A stretch of DNA of 14,234 bases from NCBI GenBank assembly GCA_030530185.1, contig JAUMVL010000024.1, positions 1 to 14,234 of the forward strand, read 5' to 3'. Below, piece by piece: positions 1 through 7,498 of this stretch. A program made the translations under genes and the position numbers. How positions within the stretch are numbered: position 1 is the stretch's first letter; every line of letters begins with the position of its first letter. The DNA is from Clostridia bacterium. GTDB lineage: Bacteria; Bacillota; Clostridia; Christensenellales; CAG-138. Below the pieces are notes generated by a model. The model ran no database searches and was not told where the DNA came from. It saw only the letters and a list, made by a program, of their open reading frames with translations.

Positions 1-121
1 AGGCGCCTTCCGTCCCGAGCAGAACGCGAACGCTCGTTCCCTCCTCCGCTTCCGTATGCCAAGCCGGCAGCAGCGCAAGAAGCAGCGTCAGCGCCAGCAG
101 CCATGCAATATGCTTTTTCAT
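1..121 (-). CDS. Secreted protein, N-terminal fragment (possibly SpoIID/LytB-like)
   Basis: Only the first 40 codons are inside the window; the gene continues past the left edge. The start is the ATG at 121-119, preceded by AGGGAGG at a normal distance. The peptide begins MKKHIAWLLALTLLLALLPA, a textbook signal peptide with a KKH basic end, a leucine-rich core and a probable cleavage near the A-W-H-T-E-A region. The mature part starts with acidic residues and then SVRVLLGTEGA. A VRVLL-type first strand just after the signal peptide is typical of SpoIID/LytB-domain proteins (peptidoglycan lytic transglycosylases in sporulation), but 18 mature residues are too few to decide. Export is well supported; the family is a guess. 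It lies 156 bases downstream of the FAD dehydrogenase and appears to have its own promoter. Confidence 0.6.
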   Translation of the reverse strand, partial: MKKHIAWLLALTLLLALLPAWHTEAEEGTSVRVLLGTEGA

Positions 122-171
122 GGGCAACCTCCCTGTGGTCATGTCCGAACCAATCGGATCGGTTCCTTTTA

Positions 172-200
172 TTCATACCATATTTTGCAGGCGTTTTCCA
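172..200 (-). promoter_or_regulatory. Candidate sigma-A promoter for the secreted-protein gene
   Basis: On the minus strand TGGAAA (195-200) and TATGAA (172-177) are separated by 17 bases. TGG directly before the -10 makes it an extended -10 element. Each hexamer matches consensus at 4 of 6 positions. The predicted start near 165 leaves a leader of about 45 bases before the ATG at 121. A sporulation sigma factor could be expected if the gene is SpoIID-like, but no clear sigma-E element was seen. Confidence 0.35.
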
Positions 201-221
201 GTCCCGCAAAACATTCTTCCG

Positions 222-245
222 AAAAATATTACAACAATGTTGCAA
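222..245 (-). terminator. Weak intrinsic terminator candidate after the FAD dehydrogenase
   Basis: On the minus strand TTGCAAC-ATT-GTTGTAA forms a 7-pair stem (one G-U) with a 3-base loop, followed at once by TATTTTT. It lies 33 bases after the stop codon at 278-280. The stem is AT-rich and so weak. Read as DNA it is an almost perfect 8-1-8 palindrome, so it could instead be an operator site upstream of the promoter at 172-200. Confidence 0.35.
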
Positions 246-277
246 ATGCGCCCGGAAATTCCCAAAAAACGGCAGTT

Positions 278-1885
278 TTACGCCTCCGGACGGAAGGACG
301 CCATCACCGCCTCGGCTGCGTGCCAGCCGTCTACCGCCGCGCTGACGATGCCGCCTGCATACCCTGCGCCCTCTCCGACCGGGTACAGGTTTTTGCACGA
401 TATCGACTGGCGATCCGCTCCGCGCAGGATCCGCAGCGGCGAGGACGTGCGGCTCTCCACTGCCGTCAGCACTGCGTCCGGCAGATCGTATCCCTTCAAT
501 TGTCGGCCAAAGCTTTTTAATCCGTCCGCAACCCCCGCCGCGACGAACTCCGGCAAACAGTCCCAAAGGTTTGCGCCGACGGGCATCGGACGGTACGTCG
601 GATGCACGGCTCCGAACCGTGTCGTTTTGCGGTGATCGAGATAGTCGCCGATCGTACAGGCGGGAGCGTTCCCGCCGCCGAGCCGATGCGCGTCGGCCTC
701 GAGCCGTTCCTGAAACCGCAATCCGTCGAGCGGATGCGTGCCGAAATCCTCCGGGCCGACCTGCACCACGACGGCTGCATTGGCGTTCTCGCCGTCTCGC
801 GCAAAATCGCTCATGCCGTTGACAACGATCTGTTTCTCTCCGCTTGCGCTTGCAACGACGCGTCCGCCGGGACACATGCAGAACGTATAGACGCCGCGTG
901 AGCCGCTTTTTCCGGTCAGCCGGTATTCGGCTGCTCCGAGCCGCGGATGCTGCCAAAAATCGCCGTACTGGCTCCGGTTGATCAACTCCTGCGGATGCTC
1001 CGCACGTACGCCGACCGCAAAGGCCTTGGGCGCCATCGCAACGCCCGCATCGAACAGCATCCGGTACGTGTCGCGCGCACCCTGTCCGATTGCAAGAATC
1101 AAGGCCGCGCACGGGATCGTTTCGCGTCGCCCGCCGTGCTCCGTCTCGATCGATTTCAGACTGCCGTCCTCGGTGCGAATGTCGCAAAGTCTTGTAGAAA
1201 AGCGCACCTCGCCGCCCAAGCGTTCGATCTCGCACCGCATCGCTTTAACGACGGTACGCAGCCGGTCGGTTCCAATGTGCGGTTTGGCAAGATATGCGAT
1301 CTCCTCGGGCGCACCGCATCGAATCAGCTGCGCGGCAACAGCGTCGATCTTGGAATCCTTGATGCGCGTGGTGAGCTTGCCGTCGGAAAACGTGCCTGCA
1401 CCGCCCTCTCCGAATGCCACGTTACTCTCGGGGTTCAGCGTCCCGCCGTTCCAATAGACCTCGACATCGCGCACGCGCTCGTCAATCGGCTTGCCGCGCT
1501 CAATGACCAGGGGGCGATAGCCGTATTTGGCCAGCTGCCAGGCGGCAAACAAACCGCCCGGGCCGAGTCCGACAACGATCAGCCTTCCCTCCGGCCGTTC
1601 GGTACCAAACACCGGCTCTTCGTCCGGCATTGAAAGAACCGGTTCCGCGTCCAGTTTTCGATCGGCAAGCAGCCGTTTGGTCAAACGCCTGTCGGCAGTC
1701 ACTTCGGCGTGCACCACAAAGCAGATATCCTGCTTTTTGCGCGCATCGAGTGCTTGCCGTACAATCCTCAGTTTCAGTTTCTCCTCCTGCGGAATACCCC
1801 ACTTTTTCCGGCAGGATGAAACGAACGCCTCATCAGAGGCGTCAAGCTCGCAGCGAATGTTTCGAATCAAAACGGTTTGTTCCAT
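278..1885 (-). CDS. NAD(P)/FAD-dependent oxidoreductase, COG2509-type dehydrogenase
   Basis: This is a 535-residue flavoprotein of the family annotated as uncharacterised FAD-dependent dehydrogenases; the physiological substrate is not known. An N-terminal region of about 95 residues precedes the Rossmann motif RLIVVGLGPGG (residues 101-111), with E129 in IER placed to bind the adenosine ribose. FGEGGAGTFSDGKLTTR at about 158-174 is a signature of this family, and a second FAD-contact motif, GEGAGYAGGI, lies near the C-terminus. There is no signal peptide or membrane segment, so it should be cytosolic. The ATG at 1885 has AAGGGAG upstream. It starts 22 bases beyond the cdaR terminator with no obvious promoter of its own, so it may depend on read-through or a promoter inside cdaR. 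Family assignment is confident; the reaction is unknown. Confidence 0.88.
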   Translation of the reverse strand: MEQTVLIRNIRCELDASDEAFVSSCRKKWGIPQEEKLKLRIVRQALDARKKQDICFVVHAEVTADRRLTKRLLADRKLDAEPVLSMPDEEPVFGTERPEGRLIVVGLGPGGLFAAWQLAKYGYRPLVIERGKPIDERVRDVEVYWNGGTLNPESNVAFGEGGAGTFSDGKLTTRIKDSKIDAVAAQLIRCGAPEEIAYLAKPHIGTDRLRTVVKAMRCEIERLGGEVRFSTRLCDIRTEDGSLKSIETEHGGRRETIPCAALILAIGQGARDTYRMLFDAGVAMAPKAFAVGVRAEHPQELINRSQYGDFWQHPRLGAAEYRLTGKSGSRGVYTFCMCPGGRVVASASGEKQIVVNGMSDFARDGENANAAVVVQVGPEDFGTHPLDGLRFQERLEADAHRLGGGNAPACTIGDYLDHRKTTRFGAVHPTYRPMPVGANLWDCLPEFVAAGVADGLKSFGRQLKGYDLPDAVLTAVESRTSSPLRILRGADRQSISCKNLYPVGEGAGYAGGIVSAAVDGWHAAEAVMASFRPEA

Positions 1886-1907
1886 GATACTCCCTTTGCA
1901 AACAAGT

Positions 1908-1937
1908 TCAAAAACGGGCGGTGTGTGCCGCCCGTTT
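1908..1937 (-). terminator. Intrinsic terminator of the cdaA-cdaR operon
   Basis: A perfect 10-bp stem, AAACGGGCGG and CCGCCCGTTT with a 6-base loop (1912-1937), is followed on the minus strand by a run of five T (1914-1910, partly within the stem foot) and then GAAC. It begins three bases after the cdaR stop codon. The stem is also symmetrical in the other direction, but no gene converges on it. Confidence 0.85.
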
Positions 1938-1940
1938 CAA

Positions 1941-3269
1941 TTACTCTTCCGTTGCCGGTTCCTCCGGCTTCTCGACCAAGGTGATCGAGACGTTCTGCTC
2001 CGTCAACTCGATTGCAAGATCTCCCGCCCGCGGATCAATCGTCATAACGATCGGCAACGTATGCGTGCCTGCGCCGCATCCGGTCAGATCGACCGTCAGC
2101 GTCACATAGGCGCTGGAGAAGGTATCGAGCTTTCGCAGCGTTCCCGTAGCGACAATGTTCGCTTCCGTCGGGAACTCTTCGCCGCGCTCCATTCGATCGG
2201 ACAAGCCCCGATACGTGATCGGAACCGCGTATTCGCTCGAATCAACCGTTTCAAAGACGGACAGCGTAACCGCCACGGCGCCGCTGTCGCCGCTGCCGAG
2301 CGAAATGCCGTCCGGCAGAACGAGCTTGGTTGTGATCTCCGTGCCGTTCATATCGGGCAGTGCCGTGATCGGCTGCGTTTTCAGCGTCGTCAACGCCAGA
2401 AGCGCTTCGCGGGCTCCGTACACGGTTGCCGTCCGGCGGGAAAGCGTCGCGCTGTAATCATAGCGATCGGGAACCTCCACGTCCGCTTCGACGGGCACCT
2501 CGCGGTAGGCGCGGATTACGATCGGAACCTCAAGCGTGTAGGACTCGCCGTTGTCGTGGTAGATGTTTTCCAGCCCGACATTGCTGCTGTTATAGAACTG
2601 AACCGGATAGACTCCGCTGTATTCGCCGGCGAGCGTTTCGGGATCGCTGATCGGGAATGCGGACAAATCAACCGTGACCATTCCCTTGGCAATCTGATCG
2701 ACGAGCGATTTCATACCGGATACCGAGATCGTCAGGCGCTCTGGCACGCTGACCTGGAATCCGGCCGGCAGGCTTCCCTCGTACTCGATGCTGACCGGCA
2801 GCATGCTGCGCGTTGAAATCCTTGCCACCTCTACATTGACGGTGCCGAATTCCACCGCCGTGATCGTGCCATAGCCATTCTGCAGGGTTGTCGAGACCGT
2901 CAGCGGAAAGACCTTGCTGTCCTCGTCCTCTGCAAGGTTGATCGCCCGACTCGACAGGTCGACGTTGCAGCTGATGCGGGAGCTGTCGAGCTCGCTGTGC
3001 TTACCGATCTGGCAAAGGACGGTGACATCCGTCGTGCCGAGTTCGCGGGAGACGAGCATCAGTCCCTTTTCGGTCAGCGTCTCTTCACCGGTTGTCGTGA
3101 TCTCGACGTCGCGGACCACCTTCGTATATTCGGGATTTTCAATCGTCAATACATACGCCCACAGCAGGAATGCGAACAGCAGGGCGACGATCTTCATCGG
3201 GACATTCTTGGTAAACAAATCCTTAAAGAAGGTTCCGACCGCGGTCAGAAAGCGTTTTTTATTCGACAT
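1941..3269 (-). CDS. cdaR: YbbR-domain protein CdaR, regulator of diadenylate cyclase
   Basis: CdaR proteins are membrane-anchored, face outward and interact with CdaA to control c-di-AMP synthesis (shown in Bacillus and Listeria). The ORF stays open to 3332, but the ATG at 3269 is chosen because AAGGAGG lies 9 bases before it and the product then begins MSNKKRFLTAVG, giving 442 residues. One transmembrane segment lies at about residues 24-43 (KIVALLFAFLLWAYVL), and ENPEY follows it, as is usual in YbbR proteins. The remainder is a beta-rich run of YbbR-type repeats, with phrases such as MLPVSIEYEGSLPAGFQV and VPVEADVEVPD recurring at roughly 80-residue spacing. The acidic tail KPEEPATEE is short. 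The start overlaps the cdaA stop by 11 bases, so translation is probably coupled. Further repeats would need structural comparison to count exactly. Confidence 0.92.
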   Translation of the reverse strand: MSNKKRFLTAVGTFFKDLFTKNVPMKIVALLFAFLLWAYVLTIENPEYTKVVRDVEITTTGEETLTEKGLMLVSRELGTTDVTVLCQIGKHSELDSSRISCNVDLSSRAINLAEDEDSKVFPLTVSTTLQNGYGTITAVEFGTVNVEVARISTRSMLPVSIEYEGSLPAGFQVSVPERLTISVSGMKSLVDQIAKGMVTVDLSAFPISDPETLAGEYSGVYPVQFYNSSNVGLENIYHDNGESYTLEVPIVIRAYREVPVEADVEVPDRYDYSATLSRRTATVYGAREALLALTTLKTQPITALPDMNGTEITTKLVLPDGISLGSGDSGAVAVTLSVFETVDSSEYAVPITYRGLSDRMERGEEFPTEANIVATGTLRKLDTFSSAYVTLTVDLTGCGAGTHTLPIVMTIDPRAGDLAIELTEQNVSITLVEKPEEPATEE

Positions 3270-4137
3270 GGTGACCGCCCTCCTTTCCCTTGCGCTCGGT
3301 TCGCTGACGGCTCCACGAAAACGCTCCCGCATTGTGCAGCAGCAGCCGCTCGAGCGTCGCGCTGAGCGCCTTTTCGTCGAGGTACCGGATCAGCTTGCCC
3401 TCCTGCGCAATCGAGATCGCGCCGGTCTCCTCGGACACAACGAGTACAATACAGTCCGAAGCCGCCGAGCAGCCGATTGCCGCGCGGTGACGGGTTCCGA
3501 GTTCGCGCGCAACCTTGGGATCGTCCGAAAGCGGCAGCAGGCAAGCCGCCGCGATGATCGTTGCATCCCGCACAACGACTGCGCCGTCGTGCAGCGGTGT
3601 CTTGGGTTCAAAGATGTTTTCAATCAGCGCGCCGGACAGGATCGCGTCGAGCCGCGTTCCGGTCGCCGCAATGTCCTCCAATCCGGTCTTTTGTTCGAAG
3701 ACGATCAGCGCGCCGACGCGCCGCTTCGACAGCCGCAGAATCGTGCGCTGCAGATCCTGCACCATCGCCTGCCGTTCGATGTCGGCGGAGACGATTTTCA
3801 GACCGATCCGTTTCGTTCCGCTGCCGAGCCGTTCCAGCACGCGCCGCAGTTCCGGGGTGAACAGGATGAACAGAATCACGAAAATCGTACCGCTCGACAA
3901 CACCCCGTCGAGCACCCAGGTGATCGTGTTCAGACCGAGGATACGTCCGAGAATTGACAGAATGAACAGGATCCCGACGCCCTTCAAAACCTCATAGGCG
4001 CGGGTTCCTTTTGTATAGTTCAGCAGCTTATAGACCAAAAAGGCGATAATCACCACGTCAAAGATGATGCTCGCCAGGCCGCTCGGCTGCCGAAATACAT
4101 TGAATATGGTTCGCAGAATGTCACGATAGTCCGTCAT
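3259..4137 (-). CDS. cdaA: Diadenylate cyclase CdaA (c-di-AMP synthase)
   Basis: CdaA condenses two ATP into c-di-AMP, the second messenger that controls potassium and osmolyte transport and cell-wall homeostasis. At 292 residues it has the usual length. Three transmembrane segments occupy about 22-40, 49-66 and 72-94. The DisA_N (DAC) domain follows, with the catalytic DGA at 184-186 (in LHDGAVVVRD) and the nucleotide-binding RHR at 216-218 (GTRHRAAIG). Both are intact, so the enzyme should be active. The C-terminal tail is basic and histidine-containing (RKGKEGGHHVE). The start ATG at 4137 has only a modest GAGG about 10 bases upstream, weaker than its neighbours. It is the first gene of cdaA-cdaR; the usual third gene glmM is not found next to it. 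Confidence 0.96.
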   Translation of the reverse strand: MTDYRDILRTIFNVFRQPSGLASIIFDVVIIAFLVYKLLNYTKGTRAYEVLKGVGILFILSILGRILGLNTITWVLDGVLSSGTIFVILFILFTPELRRVLERLGSGTKRIGLKIVSADIERQAMVQDLQRTILRLSKRRVGALIVFEQKTGLEDIAATGTRLDAILSGALIENIFEPKTPLHDGAVVVRDATIIAAACLLPLSDDPKVARELGTRHRAAIGCSAASDCIVLVVSEETGAISIAQEGKLIRYLDEKALSATLERLLLHNAGAFSWSRQRTERKGKEGGHHVE

Positions 4138-4184
4138 TCTCTGATAGCCTCACACTTCTGTTTTGCGTTGCAAACACACATAAT

Positions 4185-4214
4185 AGTATAACATGGATGC
4201 AACAAAGTTGTCAC
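4185..4214 (-). promoter_or_regulatory. Sigma-A promoter of cdaA-cdaR
   Basis: On the minus strand GTGACA (4214-4209) and TATACT (4190-4185) each match 5 of 6 consensus bases, with an 18-base spacer. The predicted start near 4178 gives a leader of about 40 bases. The promoter lies 48 bases after the yhbY stop, which separates cdaA from the upstream operon. No c-di-AMP riboswitch (ydaO type) motif was recognised in this short leader. Confidence 0.7.
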
Positions 4215-4262
4215 GGAATTATGAATTATTTTGGGATAATTTATGAATTTCTCCCGTCCGAT

Positions 4263-4535
4263 TCATTCCTCCTCTGGCCTGGGGCGATACAGTACAAATT
4301 TGCGTCCGATGCACTGAATCACGTCCGCTTCGGTCGCCGCCGCAAGCTGCTCTGCAGCCTCCTTTGCGGAAAGCTCGCTCGTTTCGAGCACCGTCAGTTT
4401 GATCAGCTCCCGCTTTTTGAGCGCACCGTCTACCGCCTCGATCAACGGCCCGGTGATGTTCTCCTTTCCAATTTGAAAAATAGCCGGCAGCGTGTTTGCC
4501 TGTTTGCGAAATTGTGCGCGTTCTTTTCCGGTCAT
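4263..4535 (-). CDS. yhbY: YhbY-family RNA-binding (CRM domain) protein
   Basis: This 90-residue protein is a single CRM domain, a small fold that binds 23S rRNA precursors and is linked to assembly of the large ribosomal subunit. Family features seen are the basic start MTGKERAQFRKQA, the IFQIGKENITGPLIEAVDGAL core (usual form: a glycine followed by a helix ending in IDEAL), RELIKL, and the final strand VIQCIGRKFVLYRP. The canonical basic GKNG-type loop appears as GKEN here. AAGGAGC precedes the ATG and overlaps the obg stop region; the gap to obg is 11 bases, so the two are co-translated. The obg-yhbY order is common in Clostridia and fits a shared role in 50S assembly. Confidence 0.9.
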   Translation of the reverse strand: MTGKERAQFRKQANTLPAIFQIGKENITGPLIEAVDGALKKRELIKLTVLETSELSAKEAAEQLAAATEADVIQCIGRKFVLYRPRPEEE

Positions 4536-4546
4536 ATGTTTGCTCC

Positions 4547-5818
4547 TTACTCCGTAAAATCAAAGTCCCATTCGCCGAGAACAATCGTATCGCCGTCCTT
4601 GGCACCCATCTCCCGAAGCGCCGCAATAATGCCTGTCTTGATCAACAGCTGCTGGAAGCGGCGCATCGAAGCCTCATCGTCCGGATCGGTTGTATCGAGC
4701 AGGCGGTCGACATCCCCGCCCTCGACGACAAACGAGCCGTCATCCTCACGATGGATCGTAAAGCCCTGCTCATATCCGCCCGAAAGATCAAGTTCCGCCT
4801 CGTCATACACGCGAATCGGCGGCAGCGTGTCCAATAGCTGCACAATCCGGTTGAGCATTGCATCGAAGCCCTGCGCCGTCGCCGCCGATACTGCGAACAC
4901 CGGAATGCCCTCGGGCTCAAGCGCCGCGCGGATGCGTTCCAAATTTTCGGCAGCATCCGGCAGATCCATCTTGTTGCAGCAGACGATCTGCGGCAGCGCC
5001 GCAAGCGCATCGGAAAATCCGGCCAGCTCGGCATTGATCTTGTGATAGTCCTCGAGCGGATCCCGAAGCTCGCTTCCCGAAGCATCCAGCACATGCACAA
5101 GGATGCGCGTACGCTCGATATGCCGCAAAAAGTCGTGGCCGAGGCCCGCGCCCTCCGCCGCGCCCTCAATCAGACCCGGAATATCCGCGAGCACGAACGA
5201 GCGGCCGCGCCGCTCGGCGACGCCGAGGTTCGGCGTCAGCGTTGTGAAATGATAGGCCGCAATCTTCGGCTTTGCGCTCGTCAGCACCGACAGGATCGTG
5301 CTTTTGCCGACCGATGGGAATCCGATGATGCCGACATCGGCAATCGTTTTGAGTTCGAGTTCGACCTGCCGCTCCTCGGTCTTTTGGCCGTTTTGCGCAA
5401 ACCGCGGGGATTGGTGCGTCGGCGTTGCGAACCGCGCATTGCCTTTGCCGCCGCGCCCGCCGCGCAGCACAATTTTCTCCTTGCCGGGCTCGCTCATGTC
5501 CGCAAGGATCGCGCCGGTCTCGATGTCGCGCACAATGGTCCCGACGGGGACACGGATATACAGGTCGCTTCCGTCCTTTCCGGACTGCAGCTCTGCCCGG
5601 CCGGCTTCGCCGTTCTCCGCGCGAAAGTGGACCGCGCGCTTGAACGCAAGCAGCGTGGTATCCTGCGGATCGGCTACGAAGATGACGCTGCCGCCCTTGC
5701 CGCCGTCGCCGCCCGACGGGCCGCCCTTGGGTACGTACTTCTCACGATGAAACGCCGCGCAGCCGTCGCCGCCGTTTCCCGCCTTGATATAGATTTTTGC
5801 TTTATCAATAAACTGCAT
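4547..5818 (-). CDS. obg: Obg family GTPase (ObgE/CgtA), 50S ribosome assembly
   Basis: Obg is an essential GTPase that binds the large ribosomal subunit and links its assembly to the stringent response and, in Firmicutes, to sporulation and stress signalling. The ORF is open to a TTG at 5830, but the ATG at 5818 is chosen because GGAGG lies just before it and MQFIDKAKIYIKAGNGGDGC is the canonical family start. The product is 423 residues. The glycine-rich Obg fold spans 1-158 (GGDGGKGG, GGRGGKGN). The G domain carries G1 GFPSVGKS (166-173), G2 FTTLTP (191-196), G3 DIPG (212-215), G4 NKMD (282-285) and G5 SAA (311-313). The C-terminal Obg-specific (OCT) domain spans about 345-423 and ends with the usual DGDTIVLGEWDFDF. 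All motifs are intact. Confidence 0.97.
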   Translation of the reverse strand: MQFIDKAKIYIKAGNGGDGCAAFHREKYVPKGGPSGGDGGKGGSVIFVADPQDTTLLAFKRAVHFRAENGEAGRAELQSGKDGSDLYIRVPVGTIVRDIETGAILADMSEPGKEKIVLRGGRGGKGNARFATPTHQSPRFAQNGQKTEERQVELELKTIADVGIIGFPSVGKSTILSVLTSAKPKIAAYHFTTLTPNLGVAERRGRSFVLADIPGLIEGAAEGAGLGHDFLRHIERTRILVHVLDASGSELRDPLEDYHKINAELAGFSDALAALPQIVCCNKMDLPDAAENLERIRAALEPEGIPVFAVSAATAQGFDAMLNRIVQLLDTLPPIRVYDEAELDLSGGYEQGFTIHREDDGSFVVEGGDVDRLLDTTDPDDEASMRRFQQLLIKTGIIAALREMGAKDGDTIVLGEWDFDFTE

Positions 5819-5903
5819 GGTTGCCTCCAAAGAGGTGTCTGTATTTCAAAAAAGGAAGGGAAAGCCCGCGCCTTGATCGGCGATCGAACTTCTTTCTCCG
5901 TTC

Positions 5904-6545
5904 TTATCGTGCGTTTTTCGAATAATAATCGCACAAACCCGACAGTGTGCATTTGTCGCACTTCGGCCGCTGTGCCGAGCAGACCTGTCGACCGTGGTAG
6001 ATCAGCCAATGGTGCGCCGCGGACCAGTCCTTGCGCGGAATGTTCTCCATGAGCTGCTGTTCGGTATGCTCCACGTCCTTCGCTTCGGCAAGCCCGATCC
6101 GGTTCGTGACGCGAAACACATGCGTGTCCACGGCGATCGCCGGGATCCCGAATGCATTGGAAAGCACGACGTTCGCCGTCTTGCGTCCAACGCCCGGCAG
6201 TGCCGTCAGTTCCTCCATCGTCTGCGGCACCTCGCCGTTGTATCGCTCGCAAAGGATGCGGCTCATCGCCAGGATGTTCTGCCCCTTGGCGCGGAAGAAT
6301 CCACAGCTGTGGATGTACGGTTCAAGCGTCTCATAGTCGATTGCCGCGAAGTCCGCCGCCGTGCTGTATTTCTGATAGAGCACGTCCGTTACCTTGTTCA
6401 CCTGCTTGTCCGTGCACTGTGCGGACAGCATCGTTGCAACGAGCAGCTCAAACGGCGTTCGAAAATGCAGCGCGGGCTTCGCTTCGGGATATGCCTCGGA
6501 AAGCAGATGCAGAGCCTCCGCCCGCTGCGTCGATTCCAGCATCAT
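5904..6545 (-). CDS. nth: Endonuclease III (DNA glycosylase/AP lyase)
   Basis: Endonuclease III removes oxidised pyrimidines and nicks the abasic site by beta-elimination in base excision repair. The 213 residues match the family length. Visible are LSAQCTD (40-46; the usual form is LSAQTTD), the helix-hairpin-helix LPGVGRKTANVV with catalytic Lys122, and VDTHV with catalytic Asp140. The [4Fe-4S] ligands have the exact C-X6-C-X2-C-X5-C spacing (Cys189, 196, 199, 205). The ATG at 6545 overlaps the trxB stop as ATGA, implying translational coupling; a second ATG follows directly. The next gene, obg, starts 85 bases downstream with no convincing terminator between. Confidence 0.97.
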   Translation of the reverse strand: MMLESTQRAEALHLLSEAYPEAKPALHFRTPFELLVATMLSAQCTDKQVNKVTDVLYQKYSTAADFAAIDYETLEPYIHSCGFFRAKGQNILAMSRILCERYNGEVPQTMEELTALPGVGRKTANVVLSNAFGIPAIAVDTHVFRVTNRIGLAEAKDVEHTEQQLMENIPRKDWSAAHHWLIYHGRQVCSAQRPKCDKCTLSGLCDYYSKNAR

Positions 6546-7453
6546 AGGCGCACCGCCTCGATCGCATAGGTTGCCGCTATCGCCCCGTCCGCACAGGCCG
6601 TCACGACCTGACGCAGCGGCGTATTGCGGATATCGCCCGCCGCAAAGACGCCCTTCACGCTCGTTTCCATGCGCTCGTTCGTCTCGATGGAGCCGTTGGA
6701 CGCCAGCGTCAATTGATCTTTGACCAGATCCGTTTTCGGAACAATGCCGACCGCAACAAACGCACCGTCGGTGACAAGATCGCTCACTTCGCCGGTTTTA
6801 ACGTTCTTCAGCCGAATGGCCGTCAGTTTGTCCTCGCCGAGGAACGCCTCCGGAACGCTGTTCCAGACAAATTCGATGTTCTCGGTTTTGCGCGCCGCAT
6901 TTGCCAGCACTGCGCTTGCACGCAATTCGTCCCTGCGGTGCACAACGTACACCTTGCTGCATAGCTTGGACAGATACAGTGCGTCGGAGATGGCCGTATC
7001 GCCGCCGCCGATGACCGTCGCAATCTTGCCGCGGAAGAACGCTCCGTCGCAGGTTGCGCAATACGAAACGCCGTGCGTCGTGAGCTCACGCTCTCCGGGA
7101 ACGCCGAGGGAACGCGGAGATGCGCCCATGCACAGAATAACGGCCTTTGCCTCGAACGTTTCGCCTGTTGCAAGCGTGATTTCCTTTTTGTCATCGGTCA
7201 GGGAAAGGGCTGTAACGCCTGCGTACTCCGGTGCGACGCCGGCCTTTCCTGCATGCTCCTCGAACCGCGCGGCCAGCGCGTAGCCGTCAGGTCCGTCCGA
7301 AATGCCGGGATAGTTTTCGATGCAATGCGTTTTTACGATCTGTCCGCCGGGAAACAGTTCCTCAAGCAGACGCACGGATACGCCGCCGCGCGCCGCGTAG
7401 AGCGCCGCAGTAAGCCCCGCGGGGCCGCCGCCGATGATTGCGATGTCTGTCAT
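6542..7453 (-). CDS. trxB: Thioredoxin reductase
   Basis: TrxB passes electrons from NADPH through FAD and a redox disulfide to thioredoxin. The 303 residues match low-molecular-weight bacterial TrxB. The FAD Rossmann motif is GGGPAG (8-13). The active-site disulfide is CATC (132-135, in YCATCDGAFF). The NADPH site has GGGDTA (149-154) and HRRDELRAS (172-180), and the second FAD motif is AAGDI near 271-275. HRRDELR keeps the arginines that recognise the 2'-phosphate, so NADPH rather than NADH or ferredoxin use is expected. AAGGAGG lies upstream of the ATG. No thioredoxin gene is in the window. It is coupled to nth, pairing redox control and oxidative DNA damage repair. Confidence 0.96.
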   Translation of the reverse strand: MTDIAIIGGGPAGLTAALYAARGGVSVRLLEELFPGGQIVKTHCIENYPGISDGPDGYALAARFEEHAGKAGVAPEYAGVTALSLTDDKKEITLATGETFEAKAVILCMGASPRSLGVPGERELTTHGVSYCATCDGAFFRGKIATVIGGGDTAISDALYLSKLCSKVYVVHRRDELRASAVLANAARKTENIEFVWNSVPEAFLGEDKLTAIRLKNVKTGEVSDLVTDGAFVAVGIVPKTDLVKDQLTLASNGSIETNERMETSVKGVFAAGDIRNTPLRQVVTACADGAIAATYAIEAVRL

Positions 7454-7498
7454 AATAAAGCCTCCTTGGGTCTAATTTCTTTAAAAAGCCAAAGCGTA

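Noticed and set aside
143..167. GAACC/GGTTC inverted repeat in the leader of the secreted-protein gene
   Set aside because: Only 5 pairs with a long loop and no T-tract; not distinguishable from chance.
947..1633. Long plus-strand open frame inside the FAD dehydrogenase
   Set aside because: It is antisense to a well-supported enzyme and has no ribosome binding site; GC-rich codon use leaves many open shadow frames here.
1527..2816. 429-codon plus-strand open frame across the dehydrogenase and cdaR
   Set aside because: It spans the terminator and two confidently assigned minus-strand genes and has a basic, motif-free translation.
4214..4262. Terminator between yhbY and cdaA (AATTAT/ATAATT stem)
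   Set aside because: The stem is six A-T pairs with no following T-tract; it is only AT-rich promoter-proximal DNA.
5819..5903. Terminator or separate promoter between nth and obg
   Set aside because: There is a short GATCG/CGATC-type repeat and a T-run, but the stem is too short and badly spaced; no clear -35/-10 pair was seen.
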